This document shows positions 49,196 through 60,598 of a stretch of DNA of 64,000 bases, piece after piece. The translations under genes and the position numbers were made by a program. The stretch covers positions 24,368,927 to 24,432,926 of the forward strand of contig OX457028.1 in assembly GCA_949752745.1 (NCBI GenBank). The letters are read 5' to 3'. The notes under the pieces are model-generated. The model was given only the letters and a program-made list of their open reading frames with translations, made no database searches and was not told where the DNA came from. Origin of the DNA: Protula sp. h YS-2021 (Eukaryota > Annelida > Polychaeta > Sabellida > Serpulidae). How positions within the stretch are numbered: the first letter of the stretch is position 1; each line of letters opens with the position of its first letter.

Positions 49196-49950
49196 TTTTC
49201 TCGATGTCTATACAACGTCGCTCTCCCTAGGTCTTCCCAACGTTGAGAAATAGACGTTGCTTCGACTTCTGTTTGCAGCCTATTCGCAACGTTGATTAGA
49301 CGTCGGATAATCGACATCTCTCCAACGTCCGCAGGTAGACGTTGTTTCGACTTCAATAATCAATCAAAATCCGCCGTTGATCCGATGTCGGGTGTGACGT
49401 CTGTCAAGCGTCACATTGTTTACCGGGATAGTTAGACGCCTATGTTGCCAGTATTGAGTATGACGGCTTTGAGGGTTCTGACAACAAAACAACAAAAATA
49501 GTCACTTTTAATCGATATTCTATTTTTACAACAGCGAAAGCTTTATTTTCGCATCGTTGTCATTACAAAGCGTAATCAATTGAATTGATGTTCTGCTTTC
49601 CAAATATCTCGTTACAAATTTCATAAGCAGGGGGAAGGTCATTATTATTGTCACTAACTGACAGCGTTGACTGCTCAGCTGGTTGCCATGCCAGCTGCCT
49701 GACGTTCATTTTATGTGGGCTGTGGTGTGTGACGCTGCACTGCTCTCATGTTGAATATCCTGCCCCCCCCCCCCCCTCCACCTAAATCGTACATTTCACT
49801 CTTCCTTGTATATATGAAGTGCTATCTGTCCAACGTCTTCGCAACGTCTGTTTGCCGACCGTTTATGATACTTCAGTGATAAACTTGCATTGGTGGATTG
49901 ACTTCGCAACTTCACATAGACGTTGGACAGGTGCCTCTTGATACATTTCG
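49196..49950 (+). repeat. 'aacgttg/gacgt' motif-rich repeat
   Basis: Many degenerate 'caacgttga', 'tagacgtcgg' and 'agacgttg' motifs at 49210-49440 and again, with inverted flavour, at 49828-49940, around a plainer middle with a C run. It is probably a MITE-like element of the same design as 55866-56108. Exact ends not resolved. Confidence 0.45.
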
Positions 49951-50027
49951 CGTTGAGATTTGGATATTTTTGCCCTTTCTATTTTAAATAATCAATTTGG
50001 TGTTTTTTTTTTGTTTGTTATTTTTAG

Positions 50028-50112
50028 AAGCAGAAAGTCAACGCCGAGTTACGACATCTACGCAAGTAACAAGCGCACAGACACAGAGTCCAGACATCGG
50101 GGCCACTGCCAG
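50028..50112 (+). CDS. BAHCC1/TNRC18-like: BAHCC1/TNRC18-like protein, exon 4
   Basis: An 85-nt exon: acceptor 'gttatttttag|aagcag', donor 'ACTGCCAG|GTAGGT'. It enters in phase 1 and leaves in phase 2. It encodes a polar Gln/Thr-rich segment (EAESQRRVTTSTQVTSAQTQ...) with no domain. Confidence 0.75.
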
Positions 50113-50239
50113 GTAGGTTTTAGTTAAATTCATGTTTGGGTCGTGCAGCTGTTCGGAGACAGCTCTTGTGACAGACTTTAGATAGGGGTTTATATACACT
50201 TTAGTTTACACCTGTGACGATATCCCTTTGTTCTTACAA

Positions 50240-50345
50240 TCCATTATTTTAATGTAATGGAAATGGACTGGTGGGAGTCCATTATTTTAAATAATGGACT
50301 CTTTGCTGTTGCGAGTCCATTATTTTAAAACAATGGATTCGCTGC
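50240..50345. repeat. 'tccattatttt' palindromic repeats
   Basis: Three copies of a 'gtccattattttaa' motif in about 100 bp. One forms the palindrome 'agtccattattttaaataatg' plus its completion (about 50276-50301). The same motif forms part of the large hairpin at 51444-51522. Confidence 0.7.
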
Positions 50346-51126
50346 TATTTGAAATGAAAAATAAACAACTGTCCATTTCTTTTTCGTTTAGAACGATTTG
50401 GCGTATCTAAAAAAATATTAAACAAGTATATCAGTAAGAAACTGATTATAGTCCCCGCCGAAAGATATCTGAATGTACACTTCTTCGGTCAAAAACTTAC
50501 TGAAAGATCGTACGTAAAAAAGCAGGAGGGTGGTGGACGGAATTTTGGTCAGCGAACAAAAGTGAAAGCATCGTGCCTCCACAAACAAAAATTTTGGCTA
50601 TGTTGGAAGTTTAATAGTTTCGTCAATTTGTGGTCAAATCAAAAACCAATCCCACGTCGCACAATCGTAATATATATTCCTTCGCTCCAAAAAAACTCAA
50701 AATGCTGTCGTGCAGAATAACTGAGAAATTGCGCGTACAAAAGTGCCCCCACATCACGCCCCCTACAAACAAAAAATTTGGTCAAGTTTGAAGCTTCTCA
50801 GTTTCGTCAATTTTTGGTGAAATTCTAAAATAACCACAGGTCGTCCAACACATGTTGTTACTTCCCACAAAAAATCAAAAGCCTGTGGTGAAACGTGAGT
50901 GAGTAATCGCGCGTACAAGAGTGGGAGCATTGGTGAGGGACAGATGGACGGACGGACAGACAGACAGACGAACAACGCGTGTTTTATAAGTCCCCCGCTC
51001 CGCACGTACCGCGGCGGCGGGGAAATAACAAGCTAAAAAACCACCGTTCCATGTGTTGACCAACCCCCCCCCCCGCCCCCGTTCCTCCATCCCGCCCCTC
51101 ACCCTCCCCTCACCCCGTTGTTTATT

Positions 51127-51149
51127 TGTGTGTGTGTGTGTGTGTGTGT
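51127..51149. repeat. (GT)n microsatellite
   Basis: Short GT dinucleotide tract in the exon 4-5 intron, preceded by C-rich sequence. Confidence 0.9.
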
Positions 51150-51443
51150 TTACTAAATTTTACGAAAGAATTTGCATCCAGTGTGCAATTCAGCTGGGCA
51201 TTTTCATTAACGATATCCAAGAACTCTTTTTCCATGTCTACACTTCGCACACCACCCACTGAATGAAAGACTCGGAACTGTACATTATTTTTCTCACACG
51301 TTGTTTATTGATTTCAAACCAGACAGCGCGTGACAAAATGGGTCATAACAAAGTGGGCGACATAATTTCACACTAGACTTTTGTTAGGGACAGTCCATGG
51401 AATTGGTTGTGAATTGTGTAAACTAAGTCAGATACAGAACTCA

Positions 51444-51522
51444 GAGGGTCCAAGAGTTCAAATAATGGACAGTTCCTCGGCGTTGCCTCGGAACTGTCCA
51501 TTATTTGAACTCTTGGACCCTC
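51444..51522. repeat. 33-bp perfect inverted repeat (hairpin)
   Basis: The arm 51444-51476 (starts 'gagggtccaagagttcaa') is exactly inverted at 51490-51522, with a 13-nt spacer. Partial inverted similarity ('gatacag' / 'ctgtatc') extends outward on both sides. Intronic; no TIR-element interior. Confidence 0.92.
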
Positions 51523-51826
51523 TTCGTACTGTATCCTATACGTAGTTTGGTTCTGTCACCTTGTCTATTCGTATGCCAATCAAATTCGTGTGCGCAACCT
51601 TAGTTTCTACGGAGATGTTTGTTTCGTTCAGAAAGACTTTTAATTTTTTATGATCGATCTAGGGTAATGCGACTGGGACTGTTACAGAACAGATTTTCCG
51701 ATATTCACATCACGCTATAGGTGAAAATATAGAGGACTGCCTGTTGCTTTGTCAAGTAAAAGTCGCAGAATCGATACGATCCTAAAAGAAATGTTTAAAG
51801 TGTGATGTTAATGAGTATTATAAAGA

Positions 51827-51926
<100 letters not shown>

Positions 51927-52412
51927 TGTAACTGCTGACAGACGAATTAATCATTCACATTGATTGGAAAGAATGTCAGTGGACATTGGGGAAGCTCTGT
52001 GCATGAACACGAAAGCAGTTCATTTTTAACCCTGAACGAGTGGGATGAAGGCCATTGCTATCGCCATCTTCTCCACCTGCCGTTCCGTCCATTAATAAAT
52101 ATCTGTGGTTTTATTTGCTTCGTAATTCTGATTTTAATATTGCAGTGTTGGTTATACACCAGATGTTACTGTAACAAAATCTTACTCTGTTGTATGTATA
52201 TAGAAAGCTTAAACAATTATAAACAATTCCTCTTAAAACGTTAAATGTGAAGATATTGTGCACCACCCCGCCCCCACCCTACGCCACCCCCCCCCCCAAA
52301 AAAAAGGGGGGGGGGAGATTTATCGATAAGAGAAATTAACCTGGGATTTCTGTCCCAGATGCCCCAGTTTTCTTTCGTGGTTTTGGTAATCATTGGCTTG
52401 TCAATATTTCAG

Positions 52413-52483
52413 AGAAAGTTCACGAACAACCAGCAGTCATGGTGGGGCAGCGAGTGGTCTCACTTCCAACCTCATGCTTACAG
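52413..52483 (+). CDS. BAHCC1/TNRC18-like: BAHCC1/TNRC18-like protein, exon 5
   Basis: Acceptor 'caatatttcag|agaaag', phase 2 in and phase 1 out. The shortest form ends at the donor at 52484 (CTTACAG|GTAGGC) and encodes RESSRTTSSHGGAASGLTSN then LMLTG. 'GLTSNLMLTGG' (with the first residue of exon 6) matches a conserved block of BAHCC1. Three further donor copies at 52505, 52526 and 52547 follow at exact 21-bp spacing in the same frame, so longer forms ending at 52504, 52525 or 52546 are possible. Confidence 0.82.
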
Positions 52484-52560
52484 GTAGGCTCACAATGCTT
52501 ACAGGTGGGTTCACGATACTTAAAGGTAGGCTCACACTGCTTACAGGTAGGCTCACAACA
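52475..52560 (+). repeat. 21-bp tandem repeat carrying 5' splice sites
   Basis: Units of the type 'tgcttacaggtaggctcaca' repeat four times with a few substitutions. GT dinucleotides fall at 52484, 52505, 52526 and 52547, in contexts cag|gtaggc, cag|gtgggt, aag|gtaggc and cag|gtaggc. The unit is seven codons and remains open (RLTMLTG, GFTILKG, RLTLLTG). Confidence 0.92.
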
Positions 52561-53092
52561 CCAAAAAGTCGTACTTTTTCTCATCCCCGATCCTACTCCT
52601 GGACCTGCCTACTTCATGTCGTTAGTGCTTGGAAGTGATGAAGTGATTCGAGCTCACGATAACTAAATCACAGAAGGCGACTGAGATAAGCTGTATCACA
52701 TCAAAATTCACAGGTGGGATATGCCTTGGTGGCACTGGTTGTCAGTCTGGCTTGGGAAGGGGAATAGCGGTCGGAGCTTTACCATGGAGCCATCCGTACA
52801 CTCCCCAGTCCTATAGCTGTGTCAGACCAAGGGAGGGGAGAACTGTAACCATGCTTAACTCAAAATACAACGTTCCACGATGGCGCCACCAATAATACGA
52901 CTGAAAAGGGAAAAGTTTAAATTACGCGCGAATTTCAGTGAAATGTATGTCGCACCCCTAACCACAAAAACCTGCCCGTTAGATAATCCTGGATCTTGTA
53001 CAATGGAACTGTGTCTGCTTCCATGGACCAGTTTGTGTATCTAATTCGTATTCTTTCCGTTTTTGTGACGTTCTTTTATTCTTTTTTAACAG

Positions 53093-53329
53093 GTGGGAAC
53101 ACAAGCGTGTTAAACCCACCGAGCAGCGAGCGGTGGGCGTCACAGAGGACAGCCGCGAGCGCCGCGTCACGACCTCAGAACGTCACGCAGGCGGGCGGCT
53201 ACTGGCTGGGTAACGGTATCTACAGCCTGCCGCCGCCCAGCAGGCAGGGCGCACAACTACAGTACAACCCGCCGCCGGGCTATAAGATCACACAGGATCC
53301 AGTGACCAGACAGCTCTTTGTGATACCCG
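53093..53329 (+). CDS. BAHCC1/TNRC18-like: BAHCC1/TNRC18-like protein, exon 6
   Basis: 237 nt between 'cttttttaacag' (53091-53092) and 'ATACCCG|GTAAGG' (53330), phase 1 both sides. It encodes a conserved segment ending in 'GYKITQDPVTRQLFVIP'. The 'DP.TRQLFVIP' block is characteristic of BAHCC1/TNRC18 proteins and one of the firmest pieces of evidence for the family. GC-rich coding bias compared with the flanking introns. Confidence 0.9.
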
Positions 53330-53400
53330 GTAAGGAGATTGAGACAGACAGACAGACAGACAGATAGATGCACAGAAAGAGAGTGTGTATAAGAGAGTGT

Positions 53401-53420
53401 GTGCGTGTGTGTGTGTGTGT

Positions 53421-53500
<80 letters not shown>
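53401..53500. repeat. (GT)n/(GA)n microsatellite
   Basis: A GT tract followed by a GA tract of about 75 bp and a G run, 70 bp downstream of the exon 6 donor. A (GACA)n run precedes it at 53340-53365. Not coding. Confidence 0.95.
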
Positions 53501-53714
53501 AGAAACATGTTTTGGTTTATCCAAACAAAGAGCCTACAGTTGGCTAACAAAAGTGTATTGGTGTTTTCCTATTCAAGTGAGTACTGTATTTGTTGAGAGT
53601 ACAGGGTCTCACAGAAGCCAGCGAGTAGTACGAGTAACGCACTGATTATCGTGAGACTTGTTTTTTTTTGTTTTTTTTTTGGATACCGTCCAATATTTAT
53701 GTTGTTCATTGCAG

Positions 53715-54956
53715 ACGTGAGCGGCGGTTACTATGGCTCCCTGTCTCCGCATCAAGCGTCGCCCGTCGCTCGTTCTCCAAGCGAGCGACCCGAGTCACGA
53801 CGCACGCCCACTACACCCGGCTTGCTGAGCCCGCCACCCGACCCTCGACGAACGCCAACCAACCAACTTCTTAGCCCCACAACGGCAAAAACACCGCAGA
53901 AGACCGACTCCCTGCCTAAAAGTGGACTTGTATCTCCCGAAGGAAACATAAAAACATCCCTGCCTGACGGCGGGAGCAGTCGGCGCGATCTGCTCTCACC
54001 GGCATTATCAAGCGGACGTAAAACACCGACAAATGCGTCGTCGACGTCCGTGACCTCGCCGGCTCTGATGCCGCCCCATCCCTACATCCCGAGCGTGCCC
54101 ATCACTCCGGCCGCCCACCCCTTTCCCTATCCGTATCCATATTCCCCGTACTACTGGCCACCCAGTGCCTACCCGCCTCAATCCACGCGAGCGTCCGCTA
54201 AATGGCCACCGCCATCAGCGCAAGCCGTCAACCGCGGTACGTCTCCTGTCGATTTTACTGTAAGAACTAGCGTGACGTCATCGGCCATCTCTAAAGAAAC
54301 TAGAGAGGCCAGCGCGCAGACGACAAAGGCTGGTGTTATTGAGGCATGTGTGCAGACGATCGAAAGCCCCACAGGAAGCGCGCGAAAAGCGGACAAGGTC
54401 GATACACCAGTGTCAGGCAATAAGGCGGTCACGGACAATTCATCTCAGACTGATCAAAGTTTAAATGAACTTACGAGCGATAACGCAACTAAATGTCTCC
54501 TATGCCATTGCTCATCTCAAACGGATAAATCTAAGTCAGGGGTCAAAGAGGAAAATCTCACAATAAAAACGATGTCCAATGCCACAAATTCTTCTAGTCA
54601 AAGTGATGATCTACATTGTGATTTAATTCAAAGTGGTACCAAGGCCGATTTCGAGGGTGATTCCATGGATGGATTGCATATTCTCAGCACACTTGCTTTA
54701 CATTCTACAGCTCCGATTCCAGGAACGACGCACTCACGCAATATCAAGGATCTAACCCGACCATTGTCCATTGACACGAACATGGATTACCCTCTTCCGC
54801 CTCTCTACGGCATGGCACCACTGTCGCCAGATTTGTCTAGTGACTATAATGTGCCAAAGTCGATCTATTTCAGCGATGATTTCATGCGTCGGCGGCCGTC
54901 CAAGGCGTCGTCGCTGTCGGAAGATGACGTTAGCAGCGTGTTCAAAATTGGTACCG
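53715..54956 (+). CDS. BAHCC1/TNRC18-like: BAHCC1/TNRC18-like protein, exon 7
   Basis: 1242 nt: acceptor 'ttcattgcag|acgtg', donor 'GGTACCG|GTGAGT', phase 1 both sides. It encodes 414 residues. First comes a Ser/Pro/Thr-rich part with repeated 'RRTPTT...LLSPPPDP' and 'RRTPTNQLLSP'. Then comes a Pro/Tyr-rich block ('PHPYIPSVPITPAAHPFPYP'), followed by a disordered part with several 'SSQTD' motifs and 'CLLCHCSSQTD'. Near the end is an acidic-serine 'SSLSEDDVSSVF'. Overall a largely disordered, nuclear scaffold-like segment. Confidence 0.9.
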
Positions 54957-55663
54957 GTGAGTTCACATGTTTTCGCGCAAAAAACTGAAAAACAAAATCA
55001 AATTTTTGGGAATACAGATGAAGTGTTGTACGTTATTTCGTAACATTATCCCCTTTTGCAGGCCAACCGACTGTGCTGGACGTCTGTAGTCACATCAAGC
55101 GGGGGGGGGGGGGGGGGGGGAGGGGATATCTATTGCCTTTGTTTATGTATACACGCGAAGTACATGCAAACTTTAACTAATATTGGTGTGTGCGAAGTAC
55201 AAACTATCGTTTTAGTCTCAAGACCATAAGATGAGTAAAATATAGGTGGGGTTTTTGCTGCCCAGCCAGAGTCTATTTTCTAATAAGCCTAGGGCACCTC
55301 GGTTCTTATGGGAATAAATTATGCCTGTTGTGACGCTTTCAACTATCTTTGCATTGGCTGAAACCAAGTTAAGGCGAGTGAAAAATTTTAGTTTCGAAAT
55401 AACGCAGTTTAATTCAAATCTAGGTAGAACCCATGCGAGAGTGCAGAAGGCGCCCTAAATTTTACTAGTTATTTTTGCGAGACACCATTGAAAGGGACAA
55501 TATTGAAAAGGACAACATTGAAAAGGACAACATTGAAAGATAACTGACGTTACTCGACGGTTTCGTCGATACATTGAAAGCGATTTCAAATAAATCTTTT
55601 TGGGTTTATGGTGAAAATAAAATTGAGCGAAAAAAGAAGTCTTCATAACTTCTTGATTGACAG

Positions 55664-55778
55664 GGCCAGAAAATATGGACCCGAAAGAAGTGGAGGTGCG
55701 CAGCAAACTGGCGGAGCTCCAGCGCCAGTATAAAGAGAAACAGAAACAGCTCGCGAAACTGAAACCTAAATCTAAAGA
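55664..55778 (+). CDS. BAHCC1/TNRC18-like: BAHCC1/TNRC18-like protein, exon 8 (coiled-coil)
   Basis: 115 nt: acceptor 'tcttgattgacag', donor 'TCTAAAGA|GTAAGC', phase 1 to 2. It encodes a short charged coiled coil, 'RSKLAELQRQYKEKQKQLAK' then 'LKPKSKE'. The 'LAELQRQYKEKQ..L.KL' pattern is the signature coiled coil for which BAHCC1 is named, so this exon anchors the identification. Confidence 0.92.
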
Positions 55779-55865
55779 GTAAGCATGACCCGGAAATGGC
55801 TAGTCCACTAGTCCACTGTTACATGTATCAAACCCACTTCTGCATTTTTAAGGGTCCAATAAACT

Positions 55866-56108
55866 TTCCGACGTTGATCCAACGTCAATTTGAGGTTGAG
55901 ACATCGGCCCGACCAAATATCAACATTGAGTCTGGTTGTAATTTGCATGCGACGAAAGATCACCGTTTAATCAATCCCTTTGATACAACGTTGAATAGAC
56001 GCTGATAAAGCAACGTTGGTTATACCCCACTCTCTCCGACGTCTAATCAACATCTTTGGTGCAGCGTTGTATAGACGTCGGAAAATTGGCGTTGTATAGA
56101 TCTTATTC
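55866..56108 (+). repeat. 'aacgttg/gacgtc' motif-rich repeat
   Basis: A dense run of 'gacgttgatccaacgtc', 'caacgttgaatagacg', 'cgacgtctaatcaac' and 'tatagacgtcgg' motifs in about 240 bp, in the intron between exons 8 and 9. Same design as 49196-49950. Confidence 0.55.
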
Positions 56109-56181
56109 GCATTTGTATGCAAGTTCGATAAATTGCAAGATGGCGACGTTGTACATATGTGTCTGCTTTTATGTTTTCTAG

Positions 56182-56363
56182 AGGAGATGGGAAAAAATGT
56201 GCTGCTAAAATCCGTAAGCGGCGTGACTCATCCAAATCTCAGACCAAGGACGAGAAATCAGTGCATGCACCAAGTATTCCGACGTCATCAAATAAGCAGG
56301 TCAAAGTCGAAAATACTGACGCCAAGCCAGTGTCGTGTCCGAGAACGAAGGCGCAGCTGAAAT
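56182..56363 (+). CDS. BAHCC1/TNRC18-like: BAHCC1/TNRC18-like protein, exon 9
   Basis: 182 nt: acceptor 'tttatgttttctag', donor 'CTGAAAT|GTAAGC', phase 2 to 1. It encodes a basic segment (GDGKKCAAKIRKRRDSSKSQ...) with a nuclear-localisation-like 'KIRKRR'. It directly follows the coiled coil, as the basic, AT-hook-bearing region does in BAHCC1. Confidence 0.82.
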
Positions 56364-56819
56364 GTAAGCAGCCTGTTTGTTTAGAATGGTCACAATGCGT
56401 AAAAAGCGTTAATCTGGTTTGGCGTATAAGCTGTATAATTTCAGAGGTAAGGTGAGTTATCGTGGTTGGATAGCACCTCCGGGAGGTTCAGCGATGATGA
56501 CGTCAGAGATGATGAAACGTATGAACAATATTTCCGAAATAAGTGACTGCATGTATCGACATCACACGCAATGGACTTCAGTCGTATTAGACAAACAGTA
56601 CTGATGGATTTGTCACTTACCAGGGGGAAATGGCAAGAGGGAGTGCTCCAGTAATCTTGTAAGGTCGGTGCGTGCGGCGAAACACACACCCCAAAGCCAT
56701 ATGCGACTGAAGCCAGCTCATTTCGAAAATGACCAAAAATGTTAAACCAAATCTTAAATCACCGATGTGTTCACCGATTTGCGACCCCCACCCAAACAAC
56801 GACAAATAAACGGAGGGAC

Positions 56820-57300
56820 GTTGGGGTTGTGTTGCATTCAGAGCCGTGTCACGATTTCTGGGTTGGGGGATGGGGAGGGGAGGGCGTGGGGAGTAGGACT
56901 CTCCTTCCATATAAATCAGAAATGAAACGACTGAGCAAGGTATACCACGGACGCATCCATACTTTATGTAATGGGAGAGCACATACATGTCCATACCGTG
57001 ATTTTGTGTAAAGGTGTCGAAGTTACGTATGGAGCCTTACTCAGACTGAGGGGTGGAGAGGCGGTTGCGTACCTTTCCCAACAAAAAAGTCATAAGTAGA
57101 GTGGAAATTGGGTTTCGGGGTCACGGTTACGAATCCTCGTCCCAGAAAATCAGAAATAAAACGACTTTGCACTTTGCACTGGATTGGCGTGGGGGAAGGA
57201 CGGGAGGGGGCAGGGGTGGAGTTATGGACAAGGAAATATGGCACAATATACAAGCAAAACCACTTCGCATCTAAGTTTTATGTAATTGGGATGTGGGTAC
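56820..57300 (+). repeat. dispersed repeat shared with the first intron
   Basis: G-rich blocks with 'cattcagagccgtgtc', 'aaatcagaaatgaaacg' and 'ttatgtaatgggagagc' resemble 28980-29400. At least two tandem-like units can be seen (56830-56990 and 57030-57290). Class unknown. Confidence 0.45.
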
Positions 57301-57882
57301 ATGTAGGCCGAAGCCCTAGACTTTGAATACCCCCAAAAAGCTTAATTTTTACCAAATTTGTAACTAATTTACAGTTATATTATAAGTACCCCAAAAAGTT
57401 TCAGAACATTTAAACGTACTTTACAATCACAGTTTATGTCTGTAAATTGTAACAAATTTATTGTTCCAATTACTTATATAATTTATAATAAGTTTATACC
57501 TAGTTTATAGTCAAAATTTATACCCAGTTTCTAACTGTTTAATTGTTTAACTTGTATTCAATTGACACCTAGAAATTTGGTGTATTTCGCGTACCCAAAT
57601 CTCCTGTTGTCTCCCATTCAAAGTCACGATATATTTTTACGTTGTTATGGTCTTATACGACTGAAATTTTCCTTGCTGAAGCGTTTCAGTCTTAACTAGA
57701 TCTAGTTAATATTTAAAAAGGTGACAGTTGACACTTGAATTTTTGTTGGCAACTTACCTTTAAAGCGCAAAATTGGGTATTCACGAAGGCGTTCACGTTA
57801 AATTAAATATATGTATATATATATATTTCAACTGGGTAGTCAGAGCTCGTGGTGTGGAGTTGTGCAGTTTGTTGTTTGTCAG

Positions 57883-58179
57883 ACATGCAGCCAAGCAGTG
57901 GCACGACGGCGTCCACAAGCGAGACGAGCCATAAGCCACGGCACAGCATCTCTGACGAGCCGAGCCGTAAGCAGACGACACGCCACAGCATCTCCGACGA
58001 GCCGAGCCGTAAGCAGACGACACGGAACAGCCTCCCCGACGAGCCGAACCGTCAGAGGACGACACGACACAGCATTACTGACGAGCCGAGCCGTAAGCAG
58101 ACGACACAACAAAACCTGTCCGACGAACCAAGTCGTAAGCAGACGACACGGCACAGCCTCTCTGACGACTCCGATATGG
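57883..58179 (+). CDS. BAHCC1/TNRC18-like: BAHCC1/TNRC18-like protein, exon 10 (minisatellite-encoded repeats)
   Basis: 297 nt: acceptor 'gttgtttgtcag|acatg', donor 'GATATGG|GTGAGC', phase 1 both sides. After a short leader it encodes about five 14-residue repeats of the form HS(I/L)SDEPSRKQTTR, ending 'HSLSDDSDM'. The DNA period is 42 bp (57930-58172). Repeats alternate acidic (SDEP) and basic (SRKQTTR) and offer serial Ser/Thr sites. I recognise no equivalent in vertebrate relatives. It is kept as an exon because both splice sites and both phases fit exons 9 and 11. Confidence 0.75.
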
Positions 58180-59671
58180 GTGAGCACAAAGCACTAGCCG
58201 CATACACAGCAAATGTTCGTACTAAAAACCGGGCTAATATCAGGTGATTTAACAGTTAAAAATCAGTGTTTTCCACGCAGACAGATTCTACGGTATCGCC
58301 CCAGCCAGGTCTCAGTCTGCCAGTACCCACTCTTCATACTGAGGTACTAAGCCAGGGTGCCAGCTAATGTCTATACACTCCTTCGACCTTCAGTTGACGA
58401 ATTCAGGTTTTGGTAGCCCATACACTATGTAACCTTTCCGTTCGTCTGCACCAACATTGTGCAACTAGCCATTCCTAATTTGAAAGAGATATCATGGCTG
58501 CTTTTAACATTCTCTAAGTGCTCTTCTCTTTCTCAAGATTAAACGGGTTCCCTATATATTTTCCGTTACTTGTTTAGCATTATTGCTATCTATGTTAAGT
58601 TTTATTTTGTCAAAGCGTCCGATGTTCAGGCCGTACTTGGAAAAAATCTCTTAGAAATCGTATCTTTCTGTCGCCATTTAGAATTTCTTAGAGGTTACAA
58701 ACTAATCTTTTAATGCTCAGGCATTCTCGCTGAATCAGATTTGGTTCCTATCCCTGACGCTATTTCCATTTCCTTTTCTACTGAGTGACTTTTTTCAAAA
58801 TTAGATTCATTTTCATGCTTGCCATCGTGATGGGTTGCTTTGCTTTTTGTGTAATCGATATCTTCAGATATTTTCTGAACGTCAACAGGAGTGCCAGTAA
58901 CCTAACTTAGTTCAAATGAAGACATCTATCTGTATCATCTGATCGCTTATTGGGCAACAGCTGTGTCAATGTGGAAACCAAAAATGTCTTTGCATTGCGT
59001 ATCAATTTCTTACAGAATGATTGATTGTCCACTGGTTCTTGAACTGTTTTGTGTGAATTTGAAAGATTTTCCAAATTCGTAAGACCTCTTCACCCAGAAC
59101 CGAATTTTGTGCACCACTTTCAAACTCGCCTTTTAAAAGAGTCAAAACTTAGAGTTACAACACTATGTCTCTCTTCTTTCTTTTAAGCAATGGTAAATTT
59201 AATTTTAACTTTGGATTTGCCGGTAATGGGCCTTTGGAGGCCAAGTTTGATATGGATAACACTCGTACACTCTGGGCTCTTCTATTATGCCCATGATACG
59301 GGCAACACTGTACCCTCTGGGCTCCTCTATGATGCCCATGATACGGGCAACACTGTACACTGTGGGAGCCTCTATTATGCCCGGGCAACACTCTACGTTT
59401 TCATCCCGCTGTCCATCTCTTGTAGTATAAAATGTTCCACGCTGATCCCGAAATTTGGGGCGTTGTTCAGTGAAATTCCTTCGAATTCGTTCCATTCTAA
59501 TTTCGCCAGATCCTATGTTTGTTTTGTTTTTTCTTGTGTACATAGTAAATAAGTTTTCATTAAAATATGTATTAAAATGAGTTTTTTATTAATATGGGCA
59601 GACAATGTCAATAGTCTAAACCCATAAACACGAAATTAAAGACCTTTACCAGGCGTGTGGATACGTTGCAG
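58180..59671 (+). other. intron with a 45-bp tandem repeat
   Basis: Otherwise featureless. At 59265-59400 a 45-bp unit containing 'gcccatgatacgggcaacac' is repeated about three times (copies at 59289 and 59334, plus a shortened third). Confidence 0.8.
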
Positions 59672-59785
59672 GTGAATTAAGTTCCATGTTAGAAGACACA
59701 TTTCTGGAAGGAAATGGCAGTAAAACACGTCGGAGCGCCAAAAAGAAGCTGCCCTTTTCAGCCGGTTTTCAAGATTTTTCACCAG
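59672..59785 (+). CDS. BAHCC1/TNRC18-like: BAHCC1/TNRC18-like protein, exon 11
   Basis: 114 nt: acceptor 'atacgttgcag|gtgaa', donor 'TCACCAG|GTAAAA', phase 1 both sides. It encodes GELSSMLEDTFLEGNGSKTR then RSAKKKLPFSAGFQDFSP. Basic centre, no known fold. The acceptor pyrimidine tract is weak, but both phases fit. Confidence 0.72.
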
Positions 59786-60220
59786 GTAAAACAGGCAGTC
59801 GATATAAAGATCTTGCGGTTCTTTGTTTCTCCGCTATCATGTTTGGCATTTATTATAATGGAGTCGGATCTGCATCAAGTGTGATGTAAGTGCTGTGTAT
59901 GATGGTCTAAAGATTTTACTTGTTTTGATATAACACGCATAGAGCAATAGATATTAATATTGGGTTGTTGCAAAGGATCCTTTTTTAGTGCTTTTGTTTG
60001 ATGAGACCGTGTCAAGGAAATGAATATTTGGGCAACATCTACACTTATGGCGAATATGCATTTCCTCACCCAACAATGTTTCCATTCAGTGCACATATCT
60101 GTCTAAAAATAGTTGATAAATACTAAACACACTATTTTATAGGGCTATGTATTGTCCTATTTTTCTTGGGAAGTCAATGATTGCAGTAATGAAAAACGCC
60201 TAATGAAAACTGGAAATTTT

Positions 60221-60221
60221 A

Positions 60222-60272
<51 letters not shown>

Positions 60273-60274
60273 GA
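60221..60274. repeat. (TAA)n microsatellite
   Basis: About 54 bp of TAA/AAT trinucleotide repeat in the intron between exons 11 and 12. Confidence 0.95.
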
Positions 60275-60598
60275 AGAACACAATCATCAGTACAAAATAT
60301 TTCATATCTTTCTGTGTACTGGAGTCTGTGTGCATTGGTCGTTTTAGTCTTTGGAGATAGTGAAATGTGTAAGTTTTTTGTCTTCCTAATTCAAAATTTT
60401 AATGTGAATGACGGCATGCAAAACTCTTAATTTATCTTATTTGAGTGAAGAGTACTACAAAAGTAATAATTTAAACAATTGGTAAATTTATCGGAAACTT
60501 TATTCGAAAAGGGTGAAGAAAGTGGGGTTTTGAAATGTTCATAAACAAAAGAAAACAGGAATACAGGCTTCATGTAGCTAAGATTTCTTTCTCTTCAG

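Noticed and set aside
53385..53645. Extra exon between exons 6 and 7
   Set aside because: Exons 6 and 7 already join in phase 1, and the frame consists of GA repeat plus unsupported sequence.
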